A stretch of DNA of 64,000 nucleotides from Paramarasmius palmivorus (taxonomy: Eukaryota > Basidiomycota > Agaricomycetes > Agaricales > Marasmiaceae). The stretch is from contig JAYKXP010000102.1 in the NCBI GenBank assembly GCA_037176845.1, forward strand, positions 110,654-174,653. The letters are read 5' to 3'. The translations under genes were made by a program, and so were the position numbers. The first letter of the stretch is position 1, and every line of letters starts with the position of its first letter. The notes beneath the pieces are model-generated. The model was given only the letters and a program-made list of their open reading frames with translations, ran no database searches and had not been told where the DNA came from. Shown piece after piece: positions 22,010 to 34,809 of the stretch.

Positions 22010-23690
22010 GGCCTCCACGTACACTCCACCCCTCTCACCGCCGCTTTCTCTTTCTCAACAGGCGCAAGCGCAGGAACGGAATTAAGCCTCTTCAACCTCC
22101 TTGGCTCTCCCTCTCCTTCGTCCTCAGTCTCGGAATCTCGACATGATCAAGATCTTTCTGTTCCGGGATTTTGTTCGATACGCGTAAGAATTTGAATTTG
22201 ACGTGGGCGTGTGGGAGGCGATGGTGGTAGACCAGGGTGATTTCGTTTGGGATAGTGTGAGGTATGAACAGCGTAGACCTTGGGGTTTACCACCTAGAGC
22301 TGTCCATCGTCCGGGTTTGACTTCTTCGTCAGAGTCGTTATCGGAGTTGGGTTCGGGGAAGCGAATGGGAGACTTCGAGTTCTCATTCCTCCTTTCTTGG
22401 GAAGTCTTCCTATTCCTCGGGTTCTTTCGATACTGTATCTCGTGATGAAAGGCCTGAGGAATAGGCTCCCAAAGCCTCGTCCAAAGGGTAGCCGTACCTG
22501 GGTGCTTGTAGGAGAAGCCGGAACGATACAATACCCAATCAAGTTGTACTTTGACCTTCGGCGCGTGTTTGAAATCTGAGATTTAAGAGAAGCAGCGAGG
22601 CAGCAAAGTGATTTCTGGCGCATCGTAACGCCATACATTGAGTGTCGAGATAAGCTGACGAGCGGAGGGTAAGTGGTGTACCGGACACACCGACTTCTTC
22701 TCTTGCTTGTTTCTTATGAATTGCTCGTGCACGTTCGAATAGTTCATCCCTGGGTATTAGCATTAGTATGTTAAAGGAAGAAAGTAAAAGAAAAAGGTAT
22801 TCACCGAGCCCAACCAACTTCGCCTCCACCTACGAGGTCAAGGTCCACAGTGCCTACGGGTTCCATTGGTATGCCACCTTTCATGCCTACAGTGAGGATC
22901 AGCATTAGCTGGAAAAAGAGAAGAAAAAGAGGTACCCGTCGCTGAAGGGCGTTTAAGACGCCTTGGTCTTCATTGGCGTAAAGGTGGTGTCCAGCGTAAA
23001 CGATGCTCCGTTGTCGAGAACACCGACGCTTCTCCTCGCTCGTAGGCTTTGGTAATACCCAAGAGAGGCGAAGCTGATAGCCTTCCGACGTAGGTCATCA
23101 ATAGTTTGGTGTTTATGCTTGGTTTTGGGGCATAAGAGGTGGGCGTAGCAATCGTAGTCGTGCTGTAGGTGCATATGGTGAACGTCCTGTGTGTAGATAG
23201 AAAGAAAAAAGGAATATAACGTACTTGCTTGAGGATAGCTGCAGCCCTTGCGTGGATCCAAGGATGTCACACATCCTTATTAACGAAGGATCGTGGTCGT
23301 CTGGCTTCGAGTTGTCTTCAGAATCGCCAGCTTCCCGTGGTTGTTTGTGCTTGTGTAAGGAAAAGGCTCCGTGCTCTTCACGTTCGGGAAGCGAGTTAGT
23401 GTTGGGGAGGAAGGTGAAAAGGTGTGGTTATGGCTGGGGAGATGGCTGATAGGGTTGAGGATTGTGTAGCAGGAAGTCGAATGGAACCCGTGTTTCTACA
23501 TCTCCTTCTGCATAATCCTTCCACACGGGCGATCTTGACAGTACGCCGGATATCGCCTTGGCATGCACAAATGAGGCTATTTTCCTTCATCTGTTGGGTT
23601 GGTAGGTGAAGAGGATGCACGAGATGGGAGACCTAAGAGGGATAGGCCACGAATGAGCGGCGACGAAAGTGAGGGGGATTCTGGGGAGGT
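22010..23690 (-). pseudogene. P2: family P copy, most complete but shifted
   Basis: In order on the minus strand: IPLRSP (near 23650), a frame shift at an AACAG/CAACAG site relative to P3, then a CQGDIRRTV segment. Next come a hydrophilic block with DPSLIRMCDI and an exon with HDYDCYAHLL (23270-22953), a short exon VDLDLVGGGEVGWAR, and a block DELFERARAIHKKQ. WRYDAPEITLLP and VQLDWVLYRSG follow (22750-22500), then LWTRLWEPIPQAFH and an acidic stretch FPEPNSDNDSDEE (to about 22320), and a basic tail near 22130-22010. Conserved donors (GTACG, GTATG, GTGAAT) sit at matching places in other copies, so this was a multi-exon gene. No domain is recognised. It is convergent with NLR-B. Confidence 0.5.
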
Positions 23691-24219
23691 ACTATGTTCC
23701 CCAGAAGTTTCATTCTCTCTTTGGTGCGCGCATCCGGCGTATCTAGGACGAGGAGCTGGCGAAAGTGTCGGTGGTTGGTCTGTTGTGGAGAGGTGAGGTT
23801 GTCTGCCGGGAGTTCTTTCAGGATGTATCGTGAGTCGTCATCCAGGGAGCAGGTGTGGTTCTTTTTCCTGAGTAGGGCGTATGATCTGGAATATGAGCGC
23901 AGGGAAGAGCGGGAGATGATGCACACAGCGTTTAATGAACAGTCCGTTTCGCTTCTCACGGCTGCTTGTGTCAAAAAATACCTACACTTGGCGAAGCATG
24001 TTCTTCGTATTGTTCGTTGTTTCTTCACCTCACTGAATGATCAGGACTCTTCCTTTTGCGCTCTATTTTCTGCAACACTGAGAATTATAAACAGTACCAC
24101 ACCAGGAGGTCGAGCTTTACGATCGAGCTATACGGGAGCTATACAAATCGGTCTACAGAGCCTTAAAACGCACAAACGGACACAGGGAAGATCCAAGCCC
24201 TGATCAGTTTCCTCCTCTT
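23691..24219. other. Relic upstream segment
   Basis: Resembles the region upstream of NLR-D (compare 23930-24150 with 34340-34600: a TTTCGCTTCTCACG block, TTCTTCGTATTGTTC, and a TACCACACCAGGAG block before a palindromic CGAGCTAT stretch). It looks like a duplicated promoter segment that no longer leads to an NLR gene. Confidence 0.4.
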
Positions 24220-25100
24220 CTTTATACTCCCGCATGATTAGGAATATCCTCGAGCGTCAAATCGCCACTCTCTTCCGCTCCACTACCGGCCCAGCATAAC
24301 ACCACCCCTGCATGTATCTCGAGGCGGGGTCCAAAGGATTGCACTCTCGTAGCCTCATCCAATAAGTAACTGTCTGGGTGCCTCGCAAGACCGAGGCCGA
24401 GAATGTGTGGTGAAGGTAGTTGAGCTCGAAAAAGGCAACGTGCCACGCCTTGGGTATTGAGGTGACATGATGGCAAGCGGTGTTACCCCAACTCCCCCTC
24501 GTATCTGTGTGCGCCAAGACTTATGCATGGGATTTAGTATGTATGTCGGTCAAAGATCAAAGAAACTGACCGACGATGACATCCAAACTTGCCTCCTTGA
24601 CGACGATTGAACTGGTCAACTACTCGTCGAGGTTGACTTCATCTATGGGTTTCATTTCTCCTTTTTCTCCTTCGATGCCTATAACGAAAATTAGCCAAAA
24701 CTCCCGAATTCCCAAACAAAGAGAGAAAACATACCCAAGAGCGTAATATATAAATTACCCATCCAATGGTTCTTCCTCCAGCCTGATGTTCCACTTGATA
24801 GAGGGCGTTTGTATGTCTTTGTGATGCTCCCGAACGTGAACAACGCCTTTTTCACGAATTCGTCAGGAATACCAGCCCTTTCCGCGAAGCGTTCGGTAAC
24901 GCCTGAGGTGAATAAGGAAGAGATAGTTTTCTGGCGCCCATCGGTGGTTTTGCGTTTGGATTCGAACTTGGCATCGGTGGTGCAGGAGTTAAGCATGGCT
25001 GAGGTGTTTCGTTAGAGCTGTATGTGGATTAGAAGGAGGGTATGCCGAACCAGTTTCAAAATTGCTGCAGCGAAAGCATCTGTGATCTGAGGACTGAGTC
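24220..25100 (-). pseudogene. P2b: second family P fragment after NLR-B
   Basis: A minus-strand block at 24996-24691 matches the middle of family P (PDEFVKKALFTF, then SGTSGWRKNHW, then a GTATG donor). A following short exon at about 24680-24570 contains GEKGEMKPIDEVNLDE, interrupted by a stop. The further stretch 24517-24222 (WHVAFFELNYLHHTF, ASRYMQGWCYAG) is not matched in the other copies I compared. Likely a partial tandem duplicate of P2. Confidence 0.4.
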
Positions 25101-26921
25101 CGACTGACTTAGACTAGTCGTGTGTAATCGACGTCTGGGTTTAATTTAGAATCCTCTGAGTCCTCGGTAGCTTCTGTTTCTCATTCTTGTACGGGTTTTC
25201 TACATGCTGAGCCACTAGTGCCGGTCTTGATAAAAGGGAGCGTTGTCGTTGGAAAATTCGGGAAACACGATAGAGTTGAAGTGAGATTGAAGGAACGTCG
25301 AATGGGTGCATCTTTTCATACCGTGTCCAGAGTGAATCGGAGCTTCATGCATCGGATTTATACCTGTCCATGTCAGCGTGAAGCGCTGAACGTTGAACGT
25401 TGAACATCGTGGTGAAAAGACAAGTCGCGTTCGCTTACGAGAGAGACAGCTCATTCATCTCCCTCCATATGTGTTGTATATGTGAGCTGTCCGCCACAAA
25501 CCCCTCCAACCCTTAGAAACATCTGTATTCGGTTTTTGGTATGTCTTTCATACTGTGAGTCACTTCAACCTCTCTCGAACACCCAAATTCTAATTTGGCG
25601 CTCAGGCTGTACTCAAGCTGAACTTGCTATCGCCGAAGTCGTCAGATCAAATCATCACCAGCATGGCATGTACCACAACATCAACAGATACTCGAATATC
25701 GAGCTATTCGTAGAAAACAGTCCTAGGACGCACGACTGTAATGCAGGATGGACATCCGGATTCGGTAGGTCTCCTACCACTTCCTTACGCAACTCCCGAC
25801 CCTCATCTCCCCTGTGCTCCCTATGCATTTAGGTCCATCTTATTCCGCGCGATATTGAAGACAAGCCCGGCTCTTGCAAGACCTTTTCCGATTACCAGAC
25901 TGGTATCTATGAACGCATCCGACACGTTACGGTTTAATGGCTGTAGTACACAGCGCTCGACCTCCGAATAACCTTCTGATGCGACAAGCGTATTTTATTC
26001 CGCGCGGATATCGAAGACATACCTCAATCTCCTGGCTCTTGCAAGATTGTTTCTTGCTGGGATAGTCTCTATTACGCTTCAAATATCAAGCCATCACTTT
26101 GATACCAGTGCATATTCATCGGAATTGCCATTGATACCACTAAGGGTATTGAGCGCTCATCGTATGTATTCACATCCAAGATCTATCTAAGAGTCTAACA
26201 CTCGCATACATGTTATGGGCGTTCACTCGCTCCGACCCTGCACCATTGATTACAGAGAGAAGTCCGAGCCCGTCGTAACATTCTCCTCCAAGGGTTCATT
26301 AATATTTACCACATCTTGTTCTGGATACATCGGAAAGACTGGGGAAAAAAGTTGTCAGGGGGCATTCAGAAGACGAGTACGTCATCTATCTCAACAGAAT
26401 TCGCATGTCTGACCGTTTTGCACCACCAGAAAAGGGTCGTTTAGCGCTGGAATCCAAGAGACACTGTGTGCATGTGTACTCCCATAATACATGAACATAC
26501 GCCTATACCCAACATTGGATGAACGTCGGAGTCTGAAGAACGCTCAGTACTGGGATAGATGCATCGTCGTTCCCCGTTTACGAAATTTCGGAAGCCTCTT
26601 GGTGTGTTATGAACCAGGCAAAAGGATTAACGGGAATGCACCTCGGATTGCGCTTACATGCTCAGGCTTGCACAGGATCAGAGGAATGTTGGGTACGGCT
26701 TCGAGTTTTAGAAGACACTCAAAGCACTCAAAGGTTCTTTTGGCGCTTTTACAGTTTTTGCAGTGTTTGACAAGCTACGTGTCACGAGCGTCCGGGACAA
26801 TTTGTCACAATCCTTGTCTTCAACACGTTGCGTTGTCCGTCTATCCTCTCCTCCACTACCTTTGAACACATTCTTCCACTATTTCACCAGTCGCCGCAGT
26901 GACTGACTACGTATACGGTAC
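25101..26921. other. Intergenic region upstream of NLR-C
   Basis: No gene is supported. Two stretches near 25850-25880 and 26000-26030 repeat the sequence ATTCCGCGCG followed by ATCGAAGACA-like bases, suggesting a small internal duplication. The last 150 bases are pyrimidine-rich and match the region just upstream of the other NLR copies. Confidence 0.3.
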
Positions 26922-29685
26922 ATGGCCTTTAATGGCTCGCAGGTCAACGTTGGCGGAGATGCGAATAACGTGGTTTATGGAGATCAGACAAACAATGTCT
27001 ATAAGAACGAGACTGGTGTGTTATTTTGTAACCCTTCCCCAGTCAATGCAGCTCATCTTGGACTACAGCAGGGGGAGCTTTCCAACATCTGGCTCAAAAA
27101 GCCGCTCCTAACGCTTGCTACGACTCCGAGCAGCGTTTTCCTCCAACCCAATCAGTCATTGAAGGCTCTCCCGTGTCCAGAGTGATCTGCTTGAGATCAG
27201 CGGTTGGAATTGAGGACCCATTCCAGCATCGCGACCAGGGTCCTTTGGATTCATGGGTACCCGCTGGCCTCGGCATCAGTCGGCCGGTTGATTTGCACAA
27301 CACATTCGCAGCGGAGAAGTACGCTGAGTAATCTTAGGCTTGCCGCTGCGTTTCTTCTTCTCGCGTAAACGGACTCCACTTCGAGATAACATAGATCCTT
27401 CATTGACACCATGCCTCGCCCTCCAGCTCTGCCCTGAATAGGGCGGATCACTCTCCCACCCCAATGCTTCGTTTCGAAGATCATCGAGGCAGGTTAGCGT
27501 CAGATCCTCAACTGCTCCTCCAAGCATCCTGCGAGGTCCAATCTTCCGCACGATCTGATCATTGAGCCCATGTGTCTCGGATGTAGACCCACACTATCAA
27601 TGGAATGTCTCGATGGCCGCAATCTTCTTGTTCCTAGTCGATGGCCTCGGATGAAGGTGTGGATTCTACCATCCGCAGAAAAGGGTGCTCGAGCGCATTC
27701 CTACGAACTGGTTTCTGCCGTCTTTCCTTTCGTTCATGGGATCGTAGTCCTCTTATCGCAGGTCTGTCCCGAGTCTCACATATACTGGGATGCCGTTTTG
27801 AACAAATCCGAAGCTTCAGAGGGTTTCTCAAGGAATCTCGATAATGAACGAGCAGGAGGAGTTTAAATCGTGATTATTGCGATGATACCTCCACGGACGA
27901 GGTGATGTTTCCACGCATCAGAAGAGAAAACGCGCGATAGGGTTTTGGGGAGTTACAAGGGTGCCGTGTTGCGCCCATCGCATAACATGGTCCAGTCGAC
28001 GAGCTAGTCAGGAGAGCCGACAAACAAATGATCTTTGCGGCCACCGTCATCAAGTTTATTGACACTGATGACGAACCTCCTCAGGACCGGCTAGAAACTG
28101 TTCGCCAAATCTTCGTTGAGGCTGGCTCCGATTCCCCCTATTCAGCCCTGGATACCCTTTATCACCAGATCCTTTCAATGCGCAGTATTAAATGGGAGAA
28201 AGTGCAGCCGATTCTACGACTTCTGGTCACACCTCACGAATATCTAGCTTCTCTGAGGGATGAAGATGATACTGATACCCCTTGGCGCTCACCTGCAAAT
28301 ATTGCACGCCTTTTGGGTGTCCAGGAAGCACAAATTCTAGTAACTTTGCACAAGCTGCATTCCGTACTCCGGTTTCGTTCGGACAACGATGACAATTACG
28401 ATGACGTTGACGATGACAACGACAACGACAGCTACAACTACGACGACGACGACGGCTACAATGTATACATTGCCCATGCTACGTTCACAGAGTTCCTTGG
28501 CGATCGCTGTCGGTCTGCCAAGTTTTATACACCAAAAATGACACAGTCTGAGTACTGTGAACTTTTGGCGATGTTCTCACTCCGAACTTTGTCGGATCTC
28601 GCTCATAATTATCCCCCATATCACATAGGATCTTTCACTGAGGCCATGTCGTCGTGGGAGAAGGAATTCAGGACCATGGATGGACAGGTGCGAACACTCG
28701 TACTCTGGGGATGGACATACTGGAAAGATGTGACTTCTCCGCTGAGTCTTGACCTTGTCGAGGCACTGTGCAGTCTTGATATTTATCATTTCATTGGCAT
28801 ATGGTATCGAGACAACTTCGATCTTGAACGTCTTCAAGCCGATCTCAAAAGGGACATTCATCTGGAGGAACAGATTAAACTAGCAAAGGTTCGTAACCGA
28901 TTACCAACCCCGTTGCATCAAGTGTCTAATTCAACGTGATGATAGTCCCGAGAGTCAATGCCCCGCCAATTCATAGAGAGACTAGAGCTACTCCAGGGTA
29001 TTGAAGCCCTGACCCTTGCCTTTCTTCCAGATACCAGAGGCAATTCTGTATTTTGGTGGATACGGTTGGCAGAACAATGTTGCTGGCGACCTCCAGCCAG
29101 GGTCCCTTCACTCGACATGGTGGGCGCTTTCTTACCTCGCGACAGTCGACCACAAGGGTTTCTGGTGCTGCCTCCCGACTCTTCACGCTATGGAATGTCG
29201 GTTCCTGGGCACTGGATCACTGCTTCCATTACGAAGGGGAATTTCGAATTGGAGTCCAAGTTATATGATGCGGCAAACTGGCGGTCTAATGACGAGAAAA
29301 AACGTATACTCCTTGAGGACATACGAAACAATACCAGTTATAGCGTCTCAAAAGGAATTGTGGTGCGTAGATGTGAATCCTGCTTCATTTCCAAGTTCTA
29401 ACTATTCGACAGAAAGACGACCTGATCTGTTATAGGAACCTAGTCAAGGAGCGTCTGAAAATGGTTCGGGAGCTGCCAGTAAAGCTCCATGATCCTGAGG
29501 ATCCAGAGGCTTTCTGGTCTTGGGTAGACTGTGATGATGAGTATCACAATGGGAGTTCGGCTAGTTCTTCAATCCTGACTAGCGATTGTAGTTCCTCGTC
29601 TTGTGTATCTTTGAGTCGTTTCCGGCCACTCCCCTTTCGCTCATTTAAGTGGTGCTCATATCATTCCAAATTCTGTGCTATCTAG
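26922..29685 (+). pseudogene. NLR-C: NACHT gene with a disrupted central segment
   Basis: Exon 1 (26922-27015) is intact (VNVGGDANNVVYGDQ) and intron 1 spans 27016-27068. Exon 2 starts cleanly with ACYDSEQRFPPT, then from about 27148 to 27990 one-base insertions and substitutions occur every 10-20 bases against NLR-D, breaking P-loop and Walker B reading. From 28028 the frame is clean again: winged-helix-like region with an Asp/Asn-rich loop (residues encoded by 28381-28460), HATFTEFLGDRC, intron 28889-28945, exon 3 28946-29362, intron 29363-29412, exon 4 29413-29685 ending in FCAI. The clean flanks suggest that the damaged part may be a consensus-quality problem and the real gene intact. Otherwise it is a pseudogene. 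Confidence 0.8.
27148..27990. other. Zone of dense single-base insertions in NLR-C
   Basis: Compared with 35060-35810 of NLR-D, this block shows many short insertions (for example extra bases in the P-loop and the SRNDST segments) while the flanks on both sides are collinear and clean. The abrupt edges fit either an uncorrected long-read patch in the assembly or strongly local decay. Confidence 0.6.
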
Positions 29686-29999
29686 CAGTAGAGAACACAT
29701 TTGTCAAATACAACACCGTGGTCTTTCTACCTACTAATGTACGGATGTTAACCTTGAACTGCAAGAAAAAACACTAGGAAGAAAACATGTATACGAAAAC
29801 ACACTCGACTGTAGAGTAAATGTTTCGAGACCAACCCAGCCAGAGACGGCAACGAGTACACATATCGTTCGTCTATGTAAAGCTAAAATATCCAGTGCGG
29901 CATATTGATGCATATCATAAGTACGCCTCCAGGGGAAAAAGATGAATGAGTATCAACAACCTGAAAAACAATACCAAAGAAATCATCCCCAACTCACGG

Positions 30000-31330
30000 C
30001 CTCCACGTAGGCACCTTCTTCCCCTTCCCTTGCACCTTCTCCCTCTCATTCTCCTCAAGGACACTCGACCAAATCTTTCACACCGCTATTCCTCTTCGCC
30101 TCTCTCACCACCTCCTTCTCCAGCACGCGAACAGAGTCGTCATCGGGGTTGGGTTCCGGAGAGCGAATGGGAGTTCGAGTTCTCATTCCTCTTTTTCTGG
30201 CAAGTCTTCTTTCGATACCGTATCTCAGGATGAAAAACCTGAGGAATAGGCTCTCCAACAGGTAGTCATACCTGGGTGCTCGTAGGGCCTCGGGCCGAAA
30301 ACGGTACAGCACCCAATCAAATTGTACTTTCTCCTTTGGCGCGCGTTTGAGAGAGGTAGTGGCGTGAGTTCTGGCGTATCGAAACGCCATATGTTGGGTG
30401 TTGGGATAACAGGACGAGCGGCGAGAGAGCGGCGTACCGGGTGCACATACCTCTTCTCTTGCTTGTTTATTACGAGTTGTGCTTGCACGTTCGAGCAATT
30501 CATCCCTAGACTCTTGTTAGTGACGTGAAAAACAAAGGAAGAGAGGTATACTGACCTCAAACTACTTCGCCTTCTTCGCCATCTACGAAATCGATAAACC
30601 AGTCGACTATTGTCTACAGGCTTCATCCGGCCTTCGACACCTGTAACAAATACAAATATTAACGCTAGCTAAGACAAGAGATGAAAGAAAACACACTAGT
30701 AGTGGCATGTTACTATAACACCCACGCAGGAACTTCCAGTGATTTTTGCCCCAAACGGATGTACCCGTCGTTGAGGGGCTTTCGTATGTCTTGGTCCCGA
30801 AGGTAAACGATGCTTCATTTATTAAATTCGTCTTGAACGCCGCTCTTCCTTGCTCGTGGACGTTCGATAATACTAGGTGTGGAGGCGATCTTTCGAGGAA
30901 GGTTATTGACGGTCTGGTGTTTGGGCTGGATCTGCGGGGTAACAGAAGGGGGGCGTAGTAATCGTAGTCATGCTGTGGGTGCGTACTGTAAACGTTCTGC
31001 GCGTAAATACAAGGACAAGGAATATACCGTACCTGCTTAAGGATAGTTACGACCATTGCATGGATCCAAGAATGTCACGCATCGTGATCATCTGGCTTAA
31101 AGTTGTTGTTCCGACTGTGAGGCAACTTCGGTTCTTCTGGCTCGGGGAATGCAGCAGAGACAGGGAGAACGGCGAGGGACATGGAAGAACTCGACCGTAT
31201 GCCAAATAACGCCTTGGCACACGTAAAAGACCATCTCTTCCTTCGTCTGTTGGGCTTGGTGGGCGAAGAGAATGAACAAGACGGGAGAGTTGAGAGGGAT
31301 AGATCGCGAATGCGGCAAACTATGAGATTG
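30000..31330 (-). pseudogene. P3: family P copy after NLR-C
   Basis: In order on the minus strand: HSRSIPLNSPVLF and AHQAQQTKEEMVF (near 31318-31240), CQGVIWHTVEFF, a hydrophilic block, WIHAMVVTILKQ before a GTACG donor (about 31050), and PQHDYDYYAPLL. Then come SGT/SVWGKNHW (about 30760), a short exon near 30600, WRFDTPELTPLPL (about 30380), YEHPG before a GTATG donor, and an acidic region with PEPNPDDDS. The basic tail (AKRNSGVKDLVE) has a one-base shift before its predicted end. It matches P2 exon by exon. Function is unknown. It is convergent with NLR-C; the 310 bases between them hold only 3' flank sequence. Confidence 0.5.
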
Positions 31331-31849
31331 GTCTTCCCAGAAGTTCTATTCTCTGGTTGGCACATGCGTCCGGTGTATCTGGTTTGGTTGGAACTAAGAA
31401 CTGGCGAAAGTATTCGTGATTGGTAGTGGAGAGGTGAGGTTGTCCGCCGGGAGGTCTCTGTGAGGACGTTATCGTGATTGACGAGGAGTCGTCATCCAGG
31501 GACCATGTGTGGTTAAGGCGGTATGTTTGGGTGAAAGTTTGAGCCTCGAAGGCATGGTAACGCGTGATGATGCTCTGAAAGTTGAATTGAGTGTGCTATA
31601 TCAGCAGGGATGTACGGAAGACGTACCTATAGTTTCGTTGGAAAAGGTCTACGCGTGGTAGAGCTTTCGAAAAGGATAGCAGTGGTTGTGGTCAAAGTGG
31701 AAGCGTTTGCCGCCGGCACTTGAAAGCTTGACGGCCTTCCTCGAAACGTCAACTTCTTGAATTTATAACGGTACGCGTCTCGATCGTTCTTTTGCCTGTT
31801 CTTGGATCTGATCTGTTTTCAGGAAACTCACGAAAATTGACTGCAAAGT
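31331..31849. other. Spacer between P3 and the Q1 segment
   Basis: No gene supported. The right part (from about 31690) is similar to 47680-47860, marking the left edge of the segmental duplication shared with the NLR-E upstream region. Confidence 0.35.
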
Positions 31850-33840
31850 TGAACCTTGACTCGACTATCTGGAATTCGTGCGCGGTATGTACATTCTTGT
31901 TCAATCGTCTTCACCAGCGCTTATGCCCTTCGTACCCAAGGACACCTACAAGCTTCGACACTCACACCTTCGATGATAGACACCATAATCTCCTTTTCTC
32001 CGATCCCAGAATTGCTCCACATGCACCTCTCCACGCAACATGGTCCTACGCATCCCTTTTCTCCCTCGATAGGCCGCCTCGCTCCTCGCATGACACTGTT
32101 TCCAGTCAAGTCTATTGCTTGCTTAGGGCTTCACTCCCTTCTCCAAGCCTTGCCCTACAGTTGAGCCGATGCCATCGCCTGTCATTCGCTTTCTCTCTTT
32201 GCCCCAATCGAATGAATTCTACTGTGGAGATGAGAGGCTTACAAGGTTCAAGAGCGGTGTATTAAGGCTAGAGCTTGGTCAGGCTTTGCGTTCCAGGGAC
32301 ACACCCAGGTCAGCACAGCAGTCCCGTCCAACCTTTTCACCTGACAATGCCCTATCTACAGTTCCGGTCGCAGTCTCCCCAACGAGCGCAGAAAACCTTC
32401 ACTACATCCTGCACGACAAGCACCATGGCCAACGCTGTACACATATCCTGACCCCTACGCGCCCATCACCTCATTTTCCCTCACTACGCCTCAGCTTTAG
32501 ACGTTGAGGTTGAATTCCAAGGCGACAACTAGCTACCTGGATATCCGGCAAGCTCGTAACATCGTTGTACCAATACCGGCGATGTTTCACAGAAGACAGC
32601 TGTTGTTGGAATACAGCGGTGACTACCGGTTACATGGCATTCTGAGCTGCGCCAATGCCGAGGTCCGATGGATGCTGCTGGCATCCTTGTGGATAGGAGA
32701 ACGCAACCCTCGTCGGCTGGAGTTCCTTCTCGTCCACAATGGCTACTCGGCGCGCTGATAACTGCAGCTACCAAATACGCACCCTACGATCCCTATGAAA
32801 TCGGTGTATCATGCACTCACCGCGATGTTGCCCATCATCGATATCCTTTCCTCAGCTCTATCACCATCATCACATCTCAACCGAATAGCTTGAGCGTTTG
32901 CCTGGTCCGCACGAATTTGAACTATTCTTTTAAGCGTGCTATTCCTCAAGGTCGAGGACAGAAGATCCTGACGGAAACCCTGCAATATCAGCATCCAAAG
33001 TCATCTCCAGCACCCGTCTTCCACTGCCGGCACCACCTTGGATCATGCTACCGTCAACTCCACGAACGACCCATACTCTCGTTATACCCTTTGTACCGAG
33101 ATCCACCATAGGCTGTGTACCTCGAGGCTCAGGCCAAAGACACCATTAGGCTTGTACGGTGGTACCCACGTAAGAGGAGGCGTACGCTGCGTAGGGATCG
33201 CTGATCCTGAGACTGGGAATGTGATAACGTGTTCGGTGGGTACTGTTTTCATGTCTTTCAGGGGCCAGCCGATATTGATACCTCTTCGTTCACAGCTCTC
33301 GAAGAATTCGGAATTCGCCAGTTAGTGACCGAGCGACTCCCGGGCTTTCGGAAGCACATCGCATTGCTACCTGAATACCACAGCATCTCCAGGTAGCAAA
33401 CAGCTATCGCCTTGGCTTTCGTTTCATTCGGAAGAAACCACGTATCTCTCGATGTCTCGCCTTTCCCAATTCGCGGTTATGGACGTTCGAGTTGCCAGCG
33501 CCCAATGGTGATGGTTCGGTGAATCACCACGTTGTTCGATGGGGCTGTCGTTCTTCGACAGGTAACATATGTCGACACAAAAAGCGTTTAGAAATCGTGA
33601 TGACCACCTACCTATTACAAGGATACATCCCATTCCTTTGTCCTCAGCTGACTCCGACATCCTTTACTTGACTGCCGACTCAAAGGCTCAGTCAATCACC
33701 AATTCTCATGGTATTCGTGACGGCGCGGACACCCTTAGAGCGATCTTTGCTTCGAAAGATTCATCCACGCACGGATATATCGTAACCCTAGCGATCTTCT
33801 ACGCCTCCAGCGACCCCCAATTTGGGTGCTCCACAACGTA
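31850..33840 (+). pseudogene. Q1: unrecognised family Q segment upstream of NLR-D
   Basis: Plus-strand open blocks are shared with 47870-49830: TPSMIDTI-like near 31950, NEFYCGDERL near 32220, IRQLVTERL and ALLPEY near 33320-33380, and a well-kept block at 33660-33840 (TADSKAQSITNSHG, RDGADTLRAIFASKD, LAIFYASSDPQFG). Frames between blocks are broken and the splice phases do not join, so the copy is probably dead or its exons are misjudged. No domain is recognised. Same orientation as NLR-D downstream. Confidence 0.4.
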
Positions 33841-34809
33841 GAAGCAGCCTCTAGATGTATCTCGACGGAAGCACAGAGCCTTTCATCTCAAGGCCAATAA
33901 TCGCTTGCGACAAATGGTCTCTCCACCTTTTACACTAGGGCTGCCATGCGCCGCACTCGCTCACTTCGCATTTAATAAAGACTCCCGTTTGAGTCGGCGC
34001 TACTCCCGTCGATTGTGTGTAGATCAAAAGAGAGGCTATGACCCAGCACGCGGGCGATGGGCTTCTATTGTTCATCAAGATGTCCATCATCGCAAATACG
34101 ATGTTACCGGTGGACTTTCCGTCTGTGGCTTCGAGTATTCTCATTGGAAGTTAGGATCGCTGATACGGATGTAGTTGCATATGGAAGCTCTGGGCTGATG
34201 GTGAGTTAGTTGGGGGAAAGAACTGTTTTCACGTTGGTTTAGTTTGGGAGCATCGTTGTTTGTGAAGATGTTATCGCGATTAACGAGGAGTCTTCATCCA
34301 GGCGTGGTTTGGGGTCTTCTAGTTCCTCAGAAGAGAACGGACTCATCGCGGTCTGTTTCGCTTCTCACGACTGCTTGCATTGAAGCCCTCCTTGTTCAAA
34401 TTACACTTGACGTGGATGTTTCTGGTCTCTGGAGCGTGTTTTTCGTATTGTTCATCATTTCTTTACCTCGCTGAATGATCCAGGTTCTTTTCGGGCTCTG
34501 CTTTCTGCGAATCGCGTTGTCAATGACTCACTACCTCCTTGATTGAGGATCATCAACGGTACCACACCAGGAGACCAAGCTTCACTATCGAGCTATATAG
34601 CGGCCTAAGCATATCGCGAGCTTTCAGCGAACTGTTCTCACGCACCCCAGCACAGGTGTCAGCTTTACATCTCCACGCGCATGGTGCTTGACAGGCTGTA
34701 TGATTCTACTGTATTCCATACCTTCCATACGTGGCATCTTCAACTCTGCCCACTACCTCCACGACCTCTAAACATTTCCGCTACTTCTCTAGTCGTCGCA
34801 GTGACTTAC
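33841..34809. promoter_or_regulatory. Upstream region of NLR-D
   Basis: Closely similar to 49830-50819 upstream of NLR-E, including a block with GGTACCACACCAGGA followed by TTATCGAGCTATAT-like bases, and GCGAGCTTTCAGC plus TGTTCTCACGCA near the gene. Shared retention across copies suggests promoter function. No TATA box at a standard distance is obvious. Confidence 0.4.

Noticed and set aside
27148..27990. Programmed frameshifting in NLR-C
   Set aside because: Many small insertions in both directions of frame, no slippery sites, and sharp edges; a consensus error or pseudogene is far simpler.
31850..33840. Family Q as a confident functional gene
   Set aside because: Exon phases do not join at the visible donor and acceptor sites, and I recognise no domain.
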